A stretch of 64,000 bases of DNA, from positions 806,001-870,000 of the forward strand of contig NZ_CXWE01000001.1 in NCBI RefSeq assembly GCF_001404515.1, given 5' to 3'. The notes beneath the pieces were generated by a model, which worked only from the letters and a program-made list of their open reading frames with translations, was not told the DNA's origin and ran no database searches. The DNA comes from Roseibium album (GTDB lineage Bacteria > Pseudomonadota > Alphaproteobacteria > Rhizobiales > Stappiaceae). The translations under genes were made by a program, and so were the position numbers. Shown in pieces: positions 9,010 through 22,000 of this stretch (its first letter is position 1; each line of letters starts with the position of its first letter).

Positions 9010-10659
9010 ATGGTCCTGATTGATTTTGTAAAAGGGGCGAACCGCAATCAGCTCAGATGGATGATCCTGCTGACCGTCATTGCCGGCTGCGCCAACGCCG
9101 CCCTCATCGTGGTCATAACAAATGTTGCAAAATCCGTTGCCAACGCGGAGCGTCCCGATCTGGTCGCCTGGATGTCCTTTCTCGGTGCTTTCGGGCTCTA
9201 CTACCTGGCCAATCAGTTCGCGCTTGTTCGGTCCATGGCGATCATTGAAGATCTTCTGAACCAGTTGAGGCTGAAGGTTGCCGACAAATTGCGGAAGTCA
9301 GAGCTGCCCGTCGTCGACCGGCTTGATCGGGGGCGGCTTTACAATCTGGTAGCGAAGGAAACCAACCATCTTTCGGTAACATTCCCGCTTATCGTTGATG
9401 CGGTCCAGCAGGTCGTCCTCCTGTTCGTGGCAGTGCTTTATCTTCTTTATCTCTCACCCGCCGCCTTTTTTGTCTTTGGGGCGACCGTCGGGGCCGGCGT
9501 TATCGGTTTCAAGGTGATCGACAGCCGGTACCGTCAGATCTTGAAGTTGGTGGAGCGGATGCAGGCAGAAATGCTTGATGCCATCCTCGACACTATCAGC
9601 GGCAGCAAGGAGCTGCGGCTCAGCGCTGATCGGAGCGATGCGCTTGGCAAGGCCTACCGCAAACGCTCCACGCTTCTGGAGCGCCTGCTGGTCCGTTCAG
9701 TCGAGCATTGGGTATCCTTGATCATGCTCGGTAGCGTGACCATGTTCACGATGCTGGGCGTCGTCGCTTTTGCATTTCCAAAATACATAGCAGGGCACAA
9801 CGCGACGATCTTTCAATTGGTTCCGGTCCTGCTTTTCTGCATGGGAACCTTGGCAAAGACCGTTACTCAGTCGCCCATGTTTATCCGCGCGGAAGTCGGT
9901 TTGCAGTCGATCCTGTCCATTGACCGGGAACTTTCGTCCGGTTCCAGCATTTCGCCGGAGCAGGCCCGCTCGCTCGGCAAGGAATATCTCGATTTTTCAA
10001 AGATAACATTCAACGGCATCCGTTTCAGCTACGATCCCATGGATGAGGAGGCATATGTCGTTGGTCCGTTGAACCTCACAGTGTCACGGGCAGAAATCAT
10101 CTTTCTGGTTGGCGGCAATGGGAGCGGCAAGTCGACCGCATTGCGAATGATGACCGGTCTCCTTCCCTTGCAGTCGGGTTGGATCGGTGTTGACGACAAG
10201 ACAGTTACGGGCAAGGCGGTCGCCGGATATCGCGAACTTTTCTCTTCGGTCTTTGTCGACTTTCATCTTTTCGACCGGCTGTATGGTCTGGAAGGCATCG
10301 ATCCGGGACAGGTCAATCAATTGCTTGCCGAGATGGAGCTTTCCGGGAAGGTTACATTTGAAGATGGGCGTTTCAATCGGCTTCAGTTGTCGACGGGACA
10401 GAGAAAGCGCCTGGCGTTGATCGCGGCCATTCTCGAAAACAGGCCGGTTTATGTGTTCGACGAATGGTCGGCTGAACAGGATGTCCAGTTCCGCGACCAT
10501 TTTTACAATGGCATTCTTCCCGAGCTTCGCAGGCAGGGGAAAACTGTCATAGTTACAACCCATGATGAAAAGTACTGGAAAGTCGCAGACCGAGTGGTCA
10601 AACTGGATCTAGGCAAAATCGAGTGGGTAAAGAGTAAGGCCGAGTTGGAGGCAGAATGA
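9010..10659 (+). CDS. Cyclic-peptide-export type ABC transporter (second copy)
   Basis: A 549-residue paralogue of the preceding gene with the same layout. Membrane helices precede an ATPase with Walker A GGNGSGKST near residue 368, signature LSTGQRKR near 458 and Walker B VYVFDEW near 479. The FDEW Walker B end and the DFHLFDRLYG segment are shared by both copies and typical of the SyrD/PvdE subfamily. Its stop overlaps the ATG of the AT-ER gene (ATGA), so transporter and PKS genes form one coupled unit. The pair looks like a tandem duplication that has diverged considerably in the membrane part. Confidence 0.92.
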   Translation: MVLIDFVKGANRNQLRWMILLTVIAGCANAALIVVITNVAKSVANAERPDLVAWMSFLGAFGLYYLANQFALVRSMAIIEDLLNQLRLKVADKLRKSELPVVDRLDRGRLYNLVAKETNHLSVTFPLIVDAVQQVVLLFVAVLYLLYLSPAAFFVFGATVGAGVIGFKVIDSRYRQILKLVERMQAEMLDAILDTISGSKELRLSADRSDALGKAYRKRSTLLERLLVRSVEHWVSLIMLGSVTMFTMLGVVAFAFPKYIAGHNATIFQLVPVLLFCMGTLAKTVTQSPMFIRAEVGLQSILSIDRELSSGSSISPEQARSLGKEYLDFSKITFNGIRFSYDPMDEEAYVVGPLNLTVSRAEIIFLVGGNGSGKSTALRMMTGLLPLQSGWIGVDDKTVTGKAVAGYRELFSSVFVDFHLFDRLYGLEGIDPGQVNQLLAEMELSGKVTFEDGRFNRLQLSTGQRKRLALIAAILENRPVYVFDEWSAEQDVQFRDHFYNGILPELRRQGKTVIVTTHDEKYWKVADRVVKLDLGKIEWVKSKAELEAE

Positions 10660-12992
10660 GCGTCTGCATGTTTCCCGGACAAGGCGCTCAGCGCCTGGGA
10701 ATGGGGCAAGACATCTTCGTCCGTTTCAAGGACTTGAAAGAACAGGCGGACGATATTCTTGGTTATGATCTGGCCAGACTTTGCAAAGATGGGCCGATCG
10801 AAAAACTCAGCCAGACCGAATATACTCAACCGGCGCTATACGCCGTTAACAGCCTGCAATATCTGAAATATCTGGAAGACGGCGGTCGCACGCCGGAATA
10901 TTTGCTCGGGCATAGCGTGTCGGAATATGCCGCCCTGTTTGCAGCTGGCGTACTGGATTTCGCAACGGGTTTGAAAATCGTTGTGAAGCGCGGTGAACTC
11001 ATGTCGGAGGCGCAAGGCGGCGGGATGGCTGCGGTCCTTGGCCTGAAAGCAAATGAGATTGAAGAGATCCTCAGATCCGAGGGTATCCATGACGTTTTTG
11101 CCGCGAATTACAACACGCCCAAACAGATCGTTTTGTCGGGCATAAAACAGTCGGTGATCGGCGCTGAACGGCAGTTCGTTGATGCGGGCGCGTCGCACTA
11201 CAAGGTCTTGCAGGTCAGCGGTGCATTTCACACACCTTTTATGGAGAAGGCGTGCCGGAGGTTTGCTGAGTTCATATCCTGTTTCGAATTCGAAAGTCAG
11301 AACATCCCGGTCATCTCGAATGTTACCGCCAGGCCGCATGTGGATGCTGATATTGCCGCGCGCATGATCGAGCAAGTGACATCGCCGGTCCGCTGGAGCG
11401 ATAGTCTTCGCTACTTGCTCGCAAAGGGAGTTTCATTTTCTGATATTCAGGAAGTCGGTCCGGAAGGCCCACCAATCGTCCGGCCAATGTTTAAACGAAC
11501 CGAACTTGAGGCCGGCCCTTTGGATAGTGCGGAACTGGCGGCGGAACTTCCTCCGCTGATGGAGCGTCCCAAGACTGAAAAACAGGACGACAGCCACACC
11601 CGAGGCTTGGGCAAGCCGATTGAAATGAACGGCTCGGCCGTCAAATTCAGTCATGTTTCGATGGAAAACATCGGTTCTCGAGCGTTCTGTGAGGCCTTTG
11701 GGGTCCGGTATCCTTATGGCAGCGGCGCCATGTATCAGGGCATCGCGTCCGCTGACCTCGTCATTCGAATGGCAAAGGCCGGTTTGCTCGGGATCTTCGG
11801 GGCTGCAGGACTGCCGATCCCGCAGATCAAGGCTGCGATTGCCAGGATCAGGTCGAACATTCCTGCGGGCCGGCCGTTTGGCGTCAACTTCATTGCCCAT
11901 CTCAATCGACCTCACCTTGAAGACGAGTTGACGGACCTGCTTCTTGCCGAAGGCGTTTCCTTGATCGAAGCGTCCGCCTTTATGGACGTAACGCAGGCGC
12001 TGGTCCGGTACCGGGCCAAGGGCCTGCGATCAGAAAGTGGCAGAGTTCAGGCTGATAACAGGGTAATAGCCAAAGTCTCGCGTCCCGACGTTGCCAGCCA
12101 GTTTCTCCGCTCGGCTCCCGAACCAATGATCAAAAAACTCTTGCACGAAAAAGCGATCACCGAAGAAGAAGCGGACCTGCTTCGGCGCGTGCCTATGGCT
12201 GATGCGATTTGTGTAGAGGCCGACTCCGGCGGACATACTGATCAGGGTATGCCGTTTGCCCTGATCCCGCCTGTGCTGAAACTGAGAGAGGCTGCGGAAG
12301 AGGCGTTTGATCTTTCGGGGAGAATTTTTGTCGGAGCAGCCGGAGGAATTGGAACTCCGGAGGCGGCCGCGGCAGTCCTGATCCTGGGCGCCGATTTCAT
12401 CATCACCGGATCGATCAATCAATGCACCGTCGAGGCCGGAACCAGCGCAGCCGTGAAGGATATGCTTGCAGATGTGAATGTCTATGACACCGCCTATGCA
12501 CCGTCCGGAGAAATGTTTGAATTGGGTTCAAAGATACAGGTGCTGAAGAAAGGGGTCTTTTTTCCCTCGCGCGCAGAAAAGCTGGTTGCGACCTACCGCC
12601 AGCATGACAGTCTCGAAACCATCGAGCCAAAACTGCGCAGTCAGATCGAGGACAGGTATTTGGGCCGCAGTTTCGGTGAGGTTTTTGAACAGATTGCAAA
12701 AGCCTATCCGGCAGAAGAAATCGAGCGGGCGCAACGTATGCCCAAGCACAAGATGGCGCTGGTTTTCAAACGTTATTACCGCGATACGACAGATTGGGCT
12801 CTGAAGGGGATGACCGAGCGCAAGGTTGACTTCCAGGTTCATTGCGGACCTGCGCAAGGGGCCTTCAATCAATGGGTGGCAGGGTCATCCCTTGAGGCTT
12901 GGCAAAACCGGCATGCAGATGCCATCGGGCTTCATTTGCTGGAGCAGACAGCGGATCTATTGAACCGCCGCTTGTCGGTATTTACTGGATAG
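10656..12992 (+). CDS. Discrete trans-acting acyltransferase fused to enoylreductase (AT-ER)
   Basis: Bifunctional 778-residue protein. Residues 1-290 are a malonyl-CoA:ACP acyltransferase: FPGQGAQ at the N terminus, the nucleophile in GHSVSEYAAL (Ser about 87) and the GAFHTPFM loop containing the second catalytic residue, a malonyl-type signature. After a charged linker, residues from about 325 form a PfaD-like flavin enoylreductase of the nitronate monooxygenase fold (ADSGGHTD, VGAAGGIGTPEAAAAVLILGAD). Neither giant PKS has an AT domain, so this AT should load every module in trans. The ER could reduce one enoyl intermediate in trans, or be silent; which module it serves cannot be read here. 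The next gene starts eight bases downstream after AGGGG. Confidence 0.96.
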   Translation: MSVCMFPGQGAQRLGMGQDIFVRFKDLKEQADDILGYDLARLCKDGPIEKLSQTEYTQPALYAVNSLQYLKYLEDGGRTPEYLLGHSVSEYAALFAAGVLDFATGLKIVVKRGELMSEAQGGGMAAVLGLKANEIEEILRSEGIHDVFAANYNTPKQIVLSGIKQSVIGAERQFVDAGASHYKVLQVSGAFHTPFMEKACRRFAEFISCFEFESQNIPVISNVTARPHVDADIAARMIEQVTSPVRWSDSLRYLLAKGVSFSDIQEVGPEGPPIVRPMFKRTELEAGPLDSAELAAELPPLMERPKTEKQDDSHTRGLGKPIEMNGSAVKFSHVSMENIGSRAFCEAFGVRYPYGSGAMYQGIASADLVIRMAKAGLLGIFGAAGLPIPQIKAAIARIRSNIPAGRPFGVNFIAHLNRPHLEDELTDLLLAEGVSLIEASAFMDVTQALVRYRAKGLRSESGRVQADNRVIAKVSRPDVASQFLRSAPEPMIKKLLHEKAITEEEADLLRRVPMADAICVEADSGGHTDQGMPFALIPPVLKLREAAEEAFDLSGRIFVGAAGGIGTPEAAAAVLILGADFIITGSINQCTVEAGTSAAVKDMLADVNVYDTAYAPSGEMFELGSKIQVLKKGVFFPSRAEKLVATYRQHDSLETIEPKLRSQIEDRYLGRSFGEVFEQIAKAYPAEEIERAQRMPKHKMALVFKRYYRDTTDWALKGMTERKVDFQVHCGPAQGAFNQWVAGSSLEAWQNRHADAIGLHLLEQTADLLNRRLSVFTG

Positions 12993-13000
12993 GGGCTGTT

Positions 13001-16000
13001 ATGGGGGGAAACAGTCAGAAAGAACCGGTCGCGATCATTGGGCTGGGTTTGCGTTTGCCCGGTGCTGAGACCTTGGACGGCTTCTGGGAGCATTTGGCTG
13101 CTGAGCGCTCTTTGATCACGGAAGTGCCTGCGGAACGCTGGGATGCAAAGGCGGTCTATGGAAATCCGGCAAAGGGCAACAAGACCAATAGCATCTGGGG
13201 TGGTTTTGTCGAAGACGCGGATTGTTTCGATGCGGAATTTTTCGGAATTTCGCCTCGTGAAGCGGCGTGGATGGATCCGCAGCAGCGTTTTGCCTTGGAA
13301 ATGTCGTGGCAGGCCATCGAAGACGGCGGATACCGGGCATCTGACCTGGCAGGCAGCCGTACGGGCGTGTTCATGGGCGTGTGCCACTGGGACTACGCGG
13401 AACTTCTGGAAAAACACCTGACGGTTGTCGATGCCTATCTACCGACAGGCATTGCATTTTCGATCATATCCAACCGGGTTTCTCATTTTTTTGATTTTCA
13501 TGGCCCCAGCATCACCAACGATACGGCGTGCGCAGCCTCCATGACATCCATATATGAGGCCGTTCGGGCGCTCCAGGACGGAACATGTGATCTTGCTCTC
13601 GCCGGCGGGGTCAATTTGATTTGGTCACCCAATCATTTCGTGGCCTTTTCCAAAGCGGGCATGTTGTCCAAAGACGGCAAGAGCAAGGCGTTTGATGATG
13701 CTGCGAATGGCTATGTGCGCGGGGAAGGCGGTGCCGTTCTGCTGCTCAAACCCTTGTCACATGCGCTTGCAGATGCAGATCCAATTCATGGCGTCATCAA
13801 GGGCGTTGGAATAAACCATGGCGGTCGGACAAACTCGCTGACCGTCACCAGTCCGGACGCGCAAGCAGAGCTGATCAAGCAGGTTCATCGCGAGGCGGGT
13901 GTTTCACCTGATACCGTCGATTTTGTCGAAGCTCACGGCCCAGGCACGCCACTTGGTGACCCGATTGAAATTGCCGGGCTGAAAGCAGCGTTTTCCGAGT
14001 TGGCTGCCGAAAACAAGGTGAGCCTGACGGCTGGGGCATGCGGCATAGGATCCGTCAAGACAAACATCGGTCATTTGGAGGGAGCTGCCGGAGTGGCCGG
14101 TGTCGTCAAGGTGCTGGCCGCGCTCAAACATGGTCGGTTACCGGCAAATTCCGGTTTCAGGGAGGAAAACCGCCTGATTGATCTTGGCGGATCCTCCTTC
14201 CGGATTCAAAAGGAGCAAACCGAGTGGCCGGAAGGTGGAGACCGTCCACGCAGGGCGTGTGTCAGTTCGTTCGGATTTGGCGGCAGCAACGGGCATGTCT
14301 TGCTGGAAGAGGCCCCGGGTCAAAGCGTCAGGCAGATGCGAAGATCGATCGCCGCTGTTCCCTTGTCTGCAACAAGTACCGAGCGTTTGGCAGAATACGC
14401 GGCACGGCTGCTAGGGTTTGTTGAAGAGATCAATCCAGACACCGTTACGCTCGCCGACATCGCGCGCACCTATCAGATGGCCCGCGAACCAATGGATGTC
14501 CGCTGTGTCTTTCTTGTTTCGGATTTAACTGAACTTGCCTGTGCCTTGCGGGAGTTTCTGGTCTTGGGTGCTGACGGGCAAATTGTCCTGCCGAAAGACA
14601 GTTCCGGCAAGACTTCCGCAAAATCATCCAAAATCAGGCGCCTTGCGAACGAGTGGTTGCAAGGCCAATCTGTTGATTGGGCGTCGGCGAGGAGGATCGG
14701 CAAAGGGCGGCGAACGCACGCGCCAGGTTATCCCTTCGACAGAAAGCGGCACTGGATGGATCTGTCCCTGGGAGCGAAGAGCCAACAGGGACCGCTTCAT
14801 CCGCTGCTGCACACCAACACATCCGGCTTTGACAGATGCAGCTATGAAACCTGTTTGACAGGCAGTGAATTTGTTCTTGAGGACCATCATGTCGGCGGCA
14901 AGCAGATTCTGCCCGGCGTCGCGGCTCTCGAAATGGCCAGAGGGGCTTCGGATCTGGCTGGCGTGTTGAATTCCGGGGGGTGTCTAATTCAAGATGTGAT
15001 TTGGCGCCGTCCAGTCCAACTTGAGAACAGGCAGACACTAACCATTGAAACACGTCTGGAACGGCAAGATCAGGAGAAAATCAATTTTCAGATAGCCGCA
15101 CCGGGGAGCGCAAAGAACGAGGCCAATGTAACTGGCACCCTTTGCATTCGTGACTTTGCAGATCAGGAGGTCGAGGACCTCGAAGAATTGATACGCCGCA
15201 TTGCGGATCCTGTTGAGACGGACGTCTGTTACGACTGGCTTCGCCAGAGCGGCGTTGATCACGGGCCTGCATTCCGGGCGTTGTCCAGGGTAAACCGAAG
15301 TGGTCAGGAAGTTCTCGCCCAGATAAAGTTGCCCCGTCGTCTGATGGCTTCTCTCGAGGCGATGCCGCTGCACCCGGTATTGCTGGATGCTGCAATACAG
15401 GCGTGGGTTGCTTCCGGAAACGCGCCGCCAACGGGAGCCGGTGTCCCGTTTTCATGTCAGCAGATTGAAGTCCATGGTGCCTGCGAGATGGTGATGTGGG
15501 CGCATGTCCGGATGCGAGATGGCGCGCAGGACGCACCGGTTCGGCAACTGGATATCGATTTGCTGGATCGCAGTGGCGCGCGCAAAGTCAAATTCAAGGG
15601 TCTGGTGTTGCGGGTCATCGATCACGACCATCTGCTGGAGCCGGTTTCCGGCGCAGATGAGGACCTGCCGCTGATCGTGACTGACGGTGGATGGCAAAGT
15701 CTTCCGCTAGAAGTCCGCGCTAGCGATGTCGGTGACCGGCGGCTTCGGCTCCTCTTGATCGGGATTGATGAGGTCGTTGCAGCCGAGCTTGTCAATGCGA
15801 CGGGTTGGAGCGTTGAGAGACTGCCGGATGTGGGGGGACTTGAAGATGCGGAAGCAGTTCAAGTCCTTTATGCCGCAGGCTTTTCGGCTGTTCGGCAGTG
15901 CCTTGAGAATCGAGCCGAAAAACTTGTCGACATTCTCGTGCTGGCGGCGGAAGACGTTCCGGCGGTTGTAACTGCGCCGCTCGTTGGTCTTTTGAAAACC

Positions 16001-19000
16001 GCGATGATCGAAAGCCCCAGGGTCCGGGGACGTCTTGTTTCAATAGCTGGAGACATCTCCATTGGCCGGTTGCGCGCCATTGCGGGAGCAGAACACGCCG
16101 CTAGCGACGAATTGGCTGAAATACGGTACGACGCGAGCGGGAACCGAAGCGCCTGGCTTCCGGTATCAAACGCCGTCCTTGGAGAATCTGAACCCTTTCA
16201 CGCCAATTCGAAAGGCGTTTACTGGATCACGGGCGGATTGGGTGGTTTGGGGCGCATTTTTGCCGACTGGCTGTTTTCCAGGGGAGCGCGGAAGCTGCTC
16301 CTGACCGGTCGCAGCGACACGCCGCCCGGTGATGCAGAACTGTGGATGTCAGGTCTTCGCAAGAAAGGCGCACAAGTACATTACTGGCCTTGTGACATTT
16401 CCGATTTGTCGGATGTGGAACGTATCTCCATACGCGCTGACCGGGAAATAGGTCCTTTGAAAGGGATCATTCAATCGGCCGGTGTCCTGAATGACGGGTT
16501 TATCCGGCTTCAGGATTCGAAGGCGGCTGAGGACGTCTTTGCACCCAAGGTCACCGGGACCGTCAACATAGACAAGGTCACAAAAGACATCGACCTGGAC
16601 TTCTTTGTCTTGTGCTCCTCCATTGCGTCGGTTTTCGGAAATGCCGGTCAAGCCGCCTATGGTGCAGCGAATGCCTTTCTGGATGCCTTTGCAGAACGTC
16701 GCGCAAATGATGTTCTGGCAGGCGGGCGGAAAGGCAAGGTGGTCGCAATCGCCTGGCCCCTTTGGGCCGATGGTGGCATGTCCGTCGACAAGGCAACGCT
16801 GGGCGCTGTGAAAAAACGCCTTGGCCTGACGCCATTGCCTCGCGAAGCCGGGCTAAAAGCGCTTGAAACGATCCTCTCGGGGCAGGGCACACCACGTTGC
16901 ACCGTTCTACACGGCGATCTGGAGCGGATCGACGATGTTCTGGCCGAGTATGGCCAGACACCGGAGGATGTTGACGCAAGCATAGCCAAGAATGCGCGCG
17001 CGCCGACAATTACAGAACCAGTTACCGACACGAAGGCCCTCAAACGAAAAACCATCGAGTTCGTGCGCGGAATTCTCGCTGATGTTCTGGAAATGGATGT
17101 TTCCCGGATCAAAGCCAACCGCAAGCTGGAAGAATACGGTCTGGATTCGATTGCGATTGTTGAAAGCACCAGTCGTTTGGAAGAGGCGATCGGCCCTTTG
17201 TCGAAAACGCTCTTCTTTGAATTTGTAGACGTGGATGGCGTTGCAAGCCATCTCATCGAAGAACATGCCGCGGCGCTTCAACAGGCTCTTGGAGAGGAGA
17301 CACCGGCGAGACAATCCGCTGCCGCACGGAGCAGTGTCGGTGACCAGATTGGTTCGCAGCCGATCCCGGTCAAAACCGATCCTGCCGGGCCGCAACCCGC
17401 CCGGGCCGGCAGCCATGACATTGCCATTGTCGGCCTGTCGCTGCATGTTTCGAAAGCCGACGATCAGGACGCTTTCTGGAAATTGCTTTCGGAAGGCATC
17501 GACGGGTTTGAACCGGTTCCAAAGGACCGTTGGAACAATGGCGCCCTTCATCACGCAGAGCGGGATGTTCTGGGCAAGACCGTCGTCAAGACCGGTGCGT
17601 TTCTCAAGGATATCGACAAGTTTGATCCGCGTTACTTCCGCATCTCAAAGGCGGAGGCGGAGTTGATGTCGCCAGAGGTTCGGCTCTTCCTTCAGGCCAG
17701 CGTCGAAGCCTTCGAAGATGCCGGTTATTCGCGCGAAACCATGGCCAGGCGCTATGATGGCGACGTTGCCGTGATCGTTGGTTCGATGACCAATGAATAC
17801 GACCTCTACGGTTTTCAGAACATGCTGATGCGTGGCTCCCTCGCCAGTGGCAGCTACACCGGGACCGTTCCAAATATGGTGTCCTATTTTTACGGTTTCA
17901 CCGGTCCCTCTTATTTCCTGGACACAATGTGCTCGGCCTCGTCCACCTGTGTCCATGAAGCCGTTCACATGCTGCGGGCAGGGCGGTGTAAAATGGCGCT
18001 GGCTGGTGGCGTCAGCCTGCTTCTTCATCCGCAAAAGCTGATCGCGACGTCGCAGGAGCACTTCACTACCAAGTCCGCCGATGTCATTCGGGGCTACGGT
18101 CTCGGCGCGGAGGGTACGATCCTTGGCGAAGGCGTCGGTGCGCTGGTTCTGAAGCCGCTTGCAGATGCCGAACGCGATGGAGATCATGTCTATGGCGTCG
18201 TCACCGGCACAGGCATAAGCAATGCAGGTGTCCGCAACGGTTTCACCGTACCCAATCCCAACCAGCAGGCGGTAGCAATAGAGCGGGCACTTGAGGACGC
18301 CGGTATCGGACCGCAGACGATCGGCTATATCGAAGGGCACGGGTCGGGAACCGCTCTCGGGGATCCGATTGAGGTAAAGGCCCTGACGCATGTGTTCCGC
18401 AAACACACCGATGCGGTGCAAACCTGCCCCATCGGAACGGTCAAGAGCAATGTGGCTCACCTTCTTGGCGCATCCGGACTTGCCGGCCTGGTCAAAGTGC
18501 TGGCCCAGTTCAGACATGGTCAGCTTGCGCCTTCGCTTCACGCCGAGACGCTGAACCCGGACATTCCCTTTCAGACTTCCCCGTTTTTTGTCCAGCGTGC
18601 ATTGACCCCCTGGCGCCGGCTGATTGATGAAAACGGCGTCGAACTGCCGCGCCGGGCGGGTGTTACCTCCATCGGTGCCGGGGGGATGAACTCCCATATT
18701 GTTTTGGAAGAACACCGCGCGGCGGTCCGCGCGGCAGACCTGGGTGAACCTGACCTTCTGGTGTTCTCTGCGCTGGCACCGGAGAGACTGAAAGAAGTTT
18801 TGAAGCGCTTTGCCGCCTTTCTGGAACGCACGCCGGATTGCCGCCTTTCCGATGTGGCCTATACGCTGCAGACCGGCAAAAACGAACTTTCCTGCCGGAT
18901 GGCAGTGGCCGCCACAAGCATTTCGGATGCGCGCACCTTCATTGAGAGTTTTCTGACATCGGATACGCCCGTATCGGGCATGATGTATGTCCCGAATATT

Positions 19001-22000
19001 CTTGAAACCGATCCGCCCGACGATCTTGAGGATGTGGCTACAGCTTGCGCGGAGCGGCATTTGCAGACGGTCGCAAAAGCCTGGTGCCATGGCGCACCCA
19101 TGGATTGGGACCTCTTCAATCTCGGCAGAGACGTGCGCCGAATGTCCCTGCCTGCCTATCCGTTCGAAAAGGTCCGGTGCTGGTATCAGCAGGACGCCGA
19201 TGCTCCGTCGGTCGTCAATCCGCTCGGGTCACGCTTCAAACTGCACCCTTTTATTGGCGAAAACCAGTCGGATGTGACCGGATTGCGCTACCGCACAGTG
19301 CTTCACCTCAAAGAATTGCGGGACTATGTTTATCTCGACGCGGGCCGGGAGACGGTCCTGCCAATCGCCGCCGCGGAGATCGCCTGCTCGGTGGCAAAAA
19401 TCTCTGGCGTTGCCGAAGAGCCGACACTGTCAAATCTCGAATTCCTGTTCACTCCGGTGTGGCCGGAAGTAGAGGAACTCCAGATTGAGGTCAGGCCTCA
19501 ATCAGCGGACGGCTGCATTATCGAGATCACCGTGGCGACGGTGGATGGCAACCGCCTCAAGTGGGCCGAAGCGAGCGCTGCGCGTGGAGGCACGACAGGT
19601 GACAGCAGGTTCGACCTGGAGGCCTTGAAAAATGCTTCCACCCGCCTTCTCGACGTCAAAGATTTCTATGGTCGCTTGAAAGAGCAGCGCCTCTCTTTTG
19701 CGCCCTATCTGGAGAGTGTGGAGGGTCTTTGGGAACTATCCGGTGGCGGGGCCTTGTGCCGCCTGAAGGACGAGCCGCTGCAACAGGATTTCTTCAAGAA
19801 AAACATTTGCTGTCCAGCTCCAGCGCTTGCCGCCGCTTTTGAGTTGCTCCGCATTGTGGTTCCCGCTGAAGCTGGATCACTACTGCGAGGCCTTGGACAT
19901 GTCTCTCTAGCAGCTGGTGAAATAGCATACATACTTTGCCGCCTCGGGCGCACAGGCCTCCCAAATATTCACTTTCTGAACGCGGACGGATCAGTCGTCG
20001 GGATCATCTCCGATATCCGCCTGGGCGCGCGAAAGCAGGTTGCGGCAGGTCAAACATATGTTGACGTTGACGCGGGACCTTCGGAAACTCACGCAGATAC
20101 GCTTCAACGGGATTTACGGGAAAAGGCCGCCGCAATCCTGAAGTTTTCAGCCGCCGATATTGGAGCGCGCGAGACCTTCCATGACCTGGGTTTCGATTCC
20201 ATTTCCCTCGCGCGTTTCGCAAACGACATCAGCCAGGCCTACGGCATCGAGGTTTCACCGGCGGTTTTCTTCGAATGTGAACATGTAGAAGCGCTTACGT
20301 ACCATCTGATCGGCCGGCATGATCTGAAACCTCCGGAAATGCCTGAGGTTGCAGACACTCTGCGCGTGGCGTCTTCTGATGGTCTGGAAGACGGGGGCAT
20401 GCGTGAAAGAAGCGCCCGGTTTTCGCGTTGGTCGGGTACACCTGAGGAGCCAGCACCGGAGAACCGGATCGCAATTATTGGCATGGCTGGCCGGTTTCCG
20501 CAGAGCCCAGATGTTGAAACGTTCTTCGATCATCTGCTGGAGGGACACGATTTAACGGGCGATCTGCCCCTTGGCCGATATTCCCAAGTCTATGCCGACA
20601 GGTTTGCAAAAGCGGGTTTTGCAAAGCATGGCGGGTTTTTGAAGGATATTGACCGCTTCGATGGGGCTTTCTTCAATGTCTCGCCGGTCGAAGCCGAACG
20701 GCTTGATCCTCAGCAGAGACTCTTGTTGGAAACCTCCTGGCGTACTCTGGAAGACGCCGGATACAAGCCGCAGGACCTGCCGCGCGATACCGGTGTTTTC
20801 ATCGGCATAACCTCGCTGGATTATGCCGAACTGTGGCGTTCGGAGGACCTCCCGTCCGATGGCTATGTTGCCACTGGCAATTCCCTCGCGATGGCTGCAA
20901 ACCGTCTTTCGCATCAGTTCGATATTCACGGACCGAGCCAGGCGATTGATACGGCATGTTCCAGCTCACTCGTTGCAATGTTGCGGGCTCGAGACACTCT
21001 GTTAAGTGGCAAATGTTCGGCTGCCATTGTCGGTGGCGTCAATTTGTGTCTGGCGCTGGACGGCTTTGAAGGTCCGTATCAGGCAGGAATGCTGTCACCA
21101 GCCGGCCGTTGCCACACCTTTGGACAGGCAGCAGACGGCTATGCGAGAGGCGAGGGTGTGGCAGCCCTTTTGCTGAAAAGGTTGACCGACGCAGAACGCG
21201 ACGGTGATCGCATCCACGGTGTGATCGCCGGGGGCGCTGAAAACCATGGTGGCCGGTCGGGAGCTTTGACAGCTCCGAACGCCAAAGCACAGGCGCGGCT
21301 GATCATCGAGGCAATGCAAGATATTGATCCGAAGTCCGTCAGCCACATTGAGGTGCATGGCACAGGGACCGAACTGGGAGATCCCGTTGAAATCAACGGT
21401 TTGCGCCGCGCCTATTCCGAATTGCTGGGCGCTGAGCCAATTGCCAATCCCTGGATTGGCCTTGGAACCGTGAAATCGGCGATCGGTCACCTGGAGGCCG
21501 CAGCCGGTATCGCCGGTGTCATCAAGGTGCTGATGGCCATGCGCCGGAACGAACTCCCACCCACATTACACAGCGAACCACGCAGTCCGCACATCGATCT
21601 GGAGGGCAGTCCATTCAGGATTTTGACCCGGCGGGAACCCTGGAAACGAGGCAATGATCGCCACCCAAGACGGGCCGGGGTAAGCAGTTTCGGGTTCGGT
21701 GGTGCGAACGCACATGTTGTGCTGGAAAGCGTCGATACTGAGCAGCGCCTGACACGGTCCCCGTTGGTAGCGCACAGGTTCGACGAGACCCGCTATTGGC
21801 TGCCCGCTGCAAGGCGTGCTGAAAGCAATCGCGAGAAGATGCTCTTTTCGGCGAAGTGGACAACAGCAGAGGCGACAGCCTCCACTCCTTTCTCGGGCCG
21901 CCATGTCGTCGTCGGTTGCGGGGTCCATGTTCCGGCCGACCGGGCCGTAACCAGCCACAACCTGCTTCTTGCCGGCGGGACTATCTTCGACAGATATACC

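Noticed and set aside
12899..13000. Longer N terminus for the first PKS
   Set aside because: It lies inside the AT-ER gene in another frame and has no KS-like sequence; the ATG at 13001 has a good AGGGG site.
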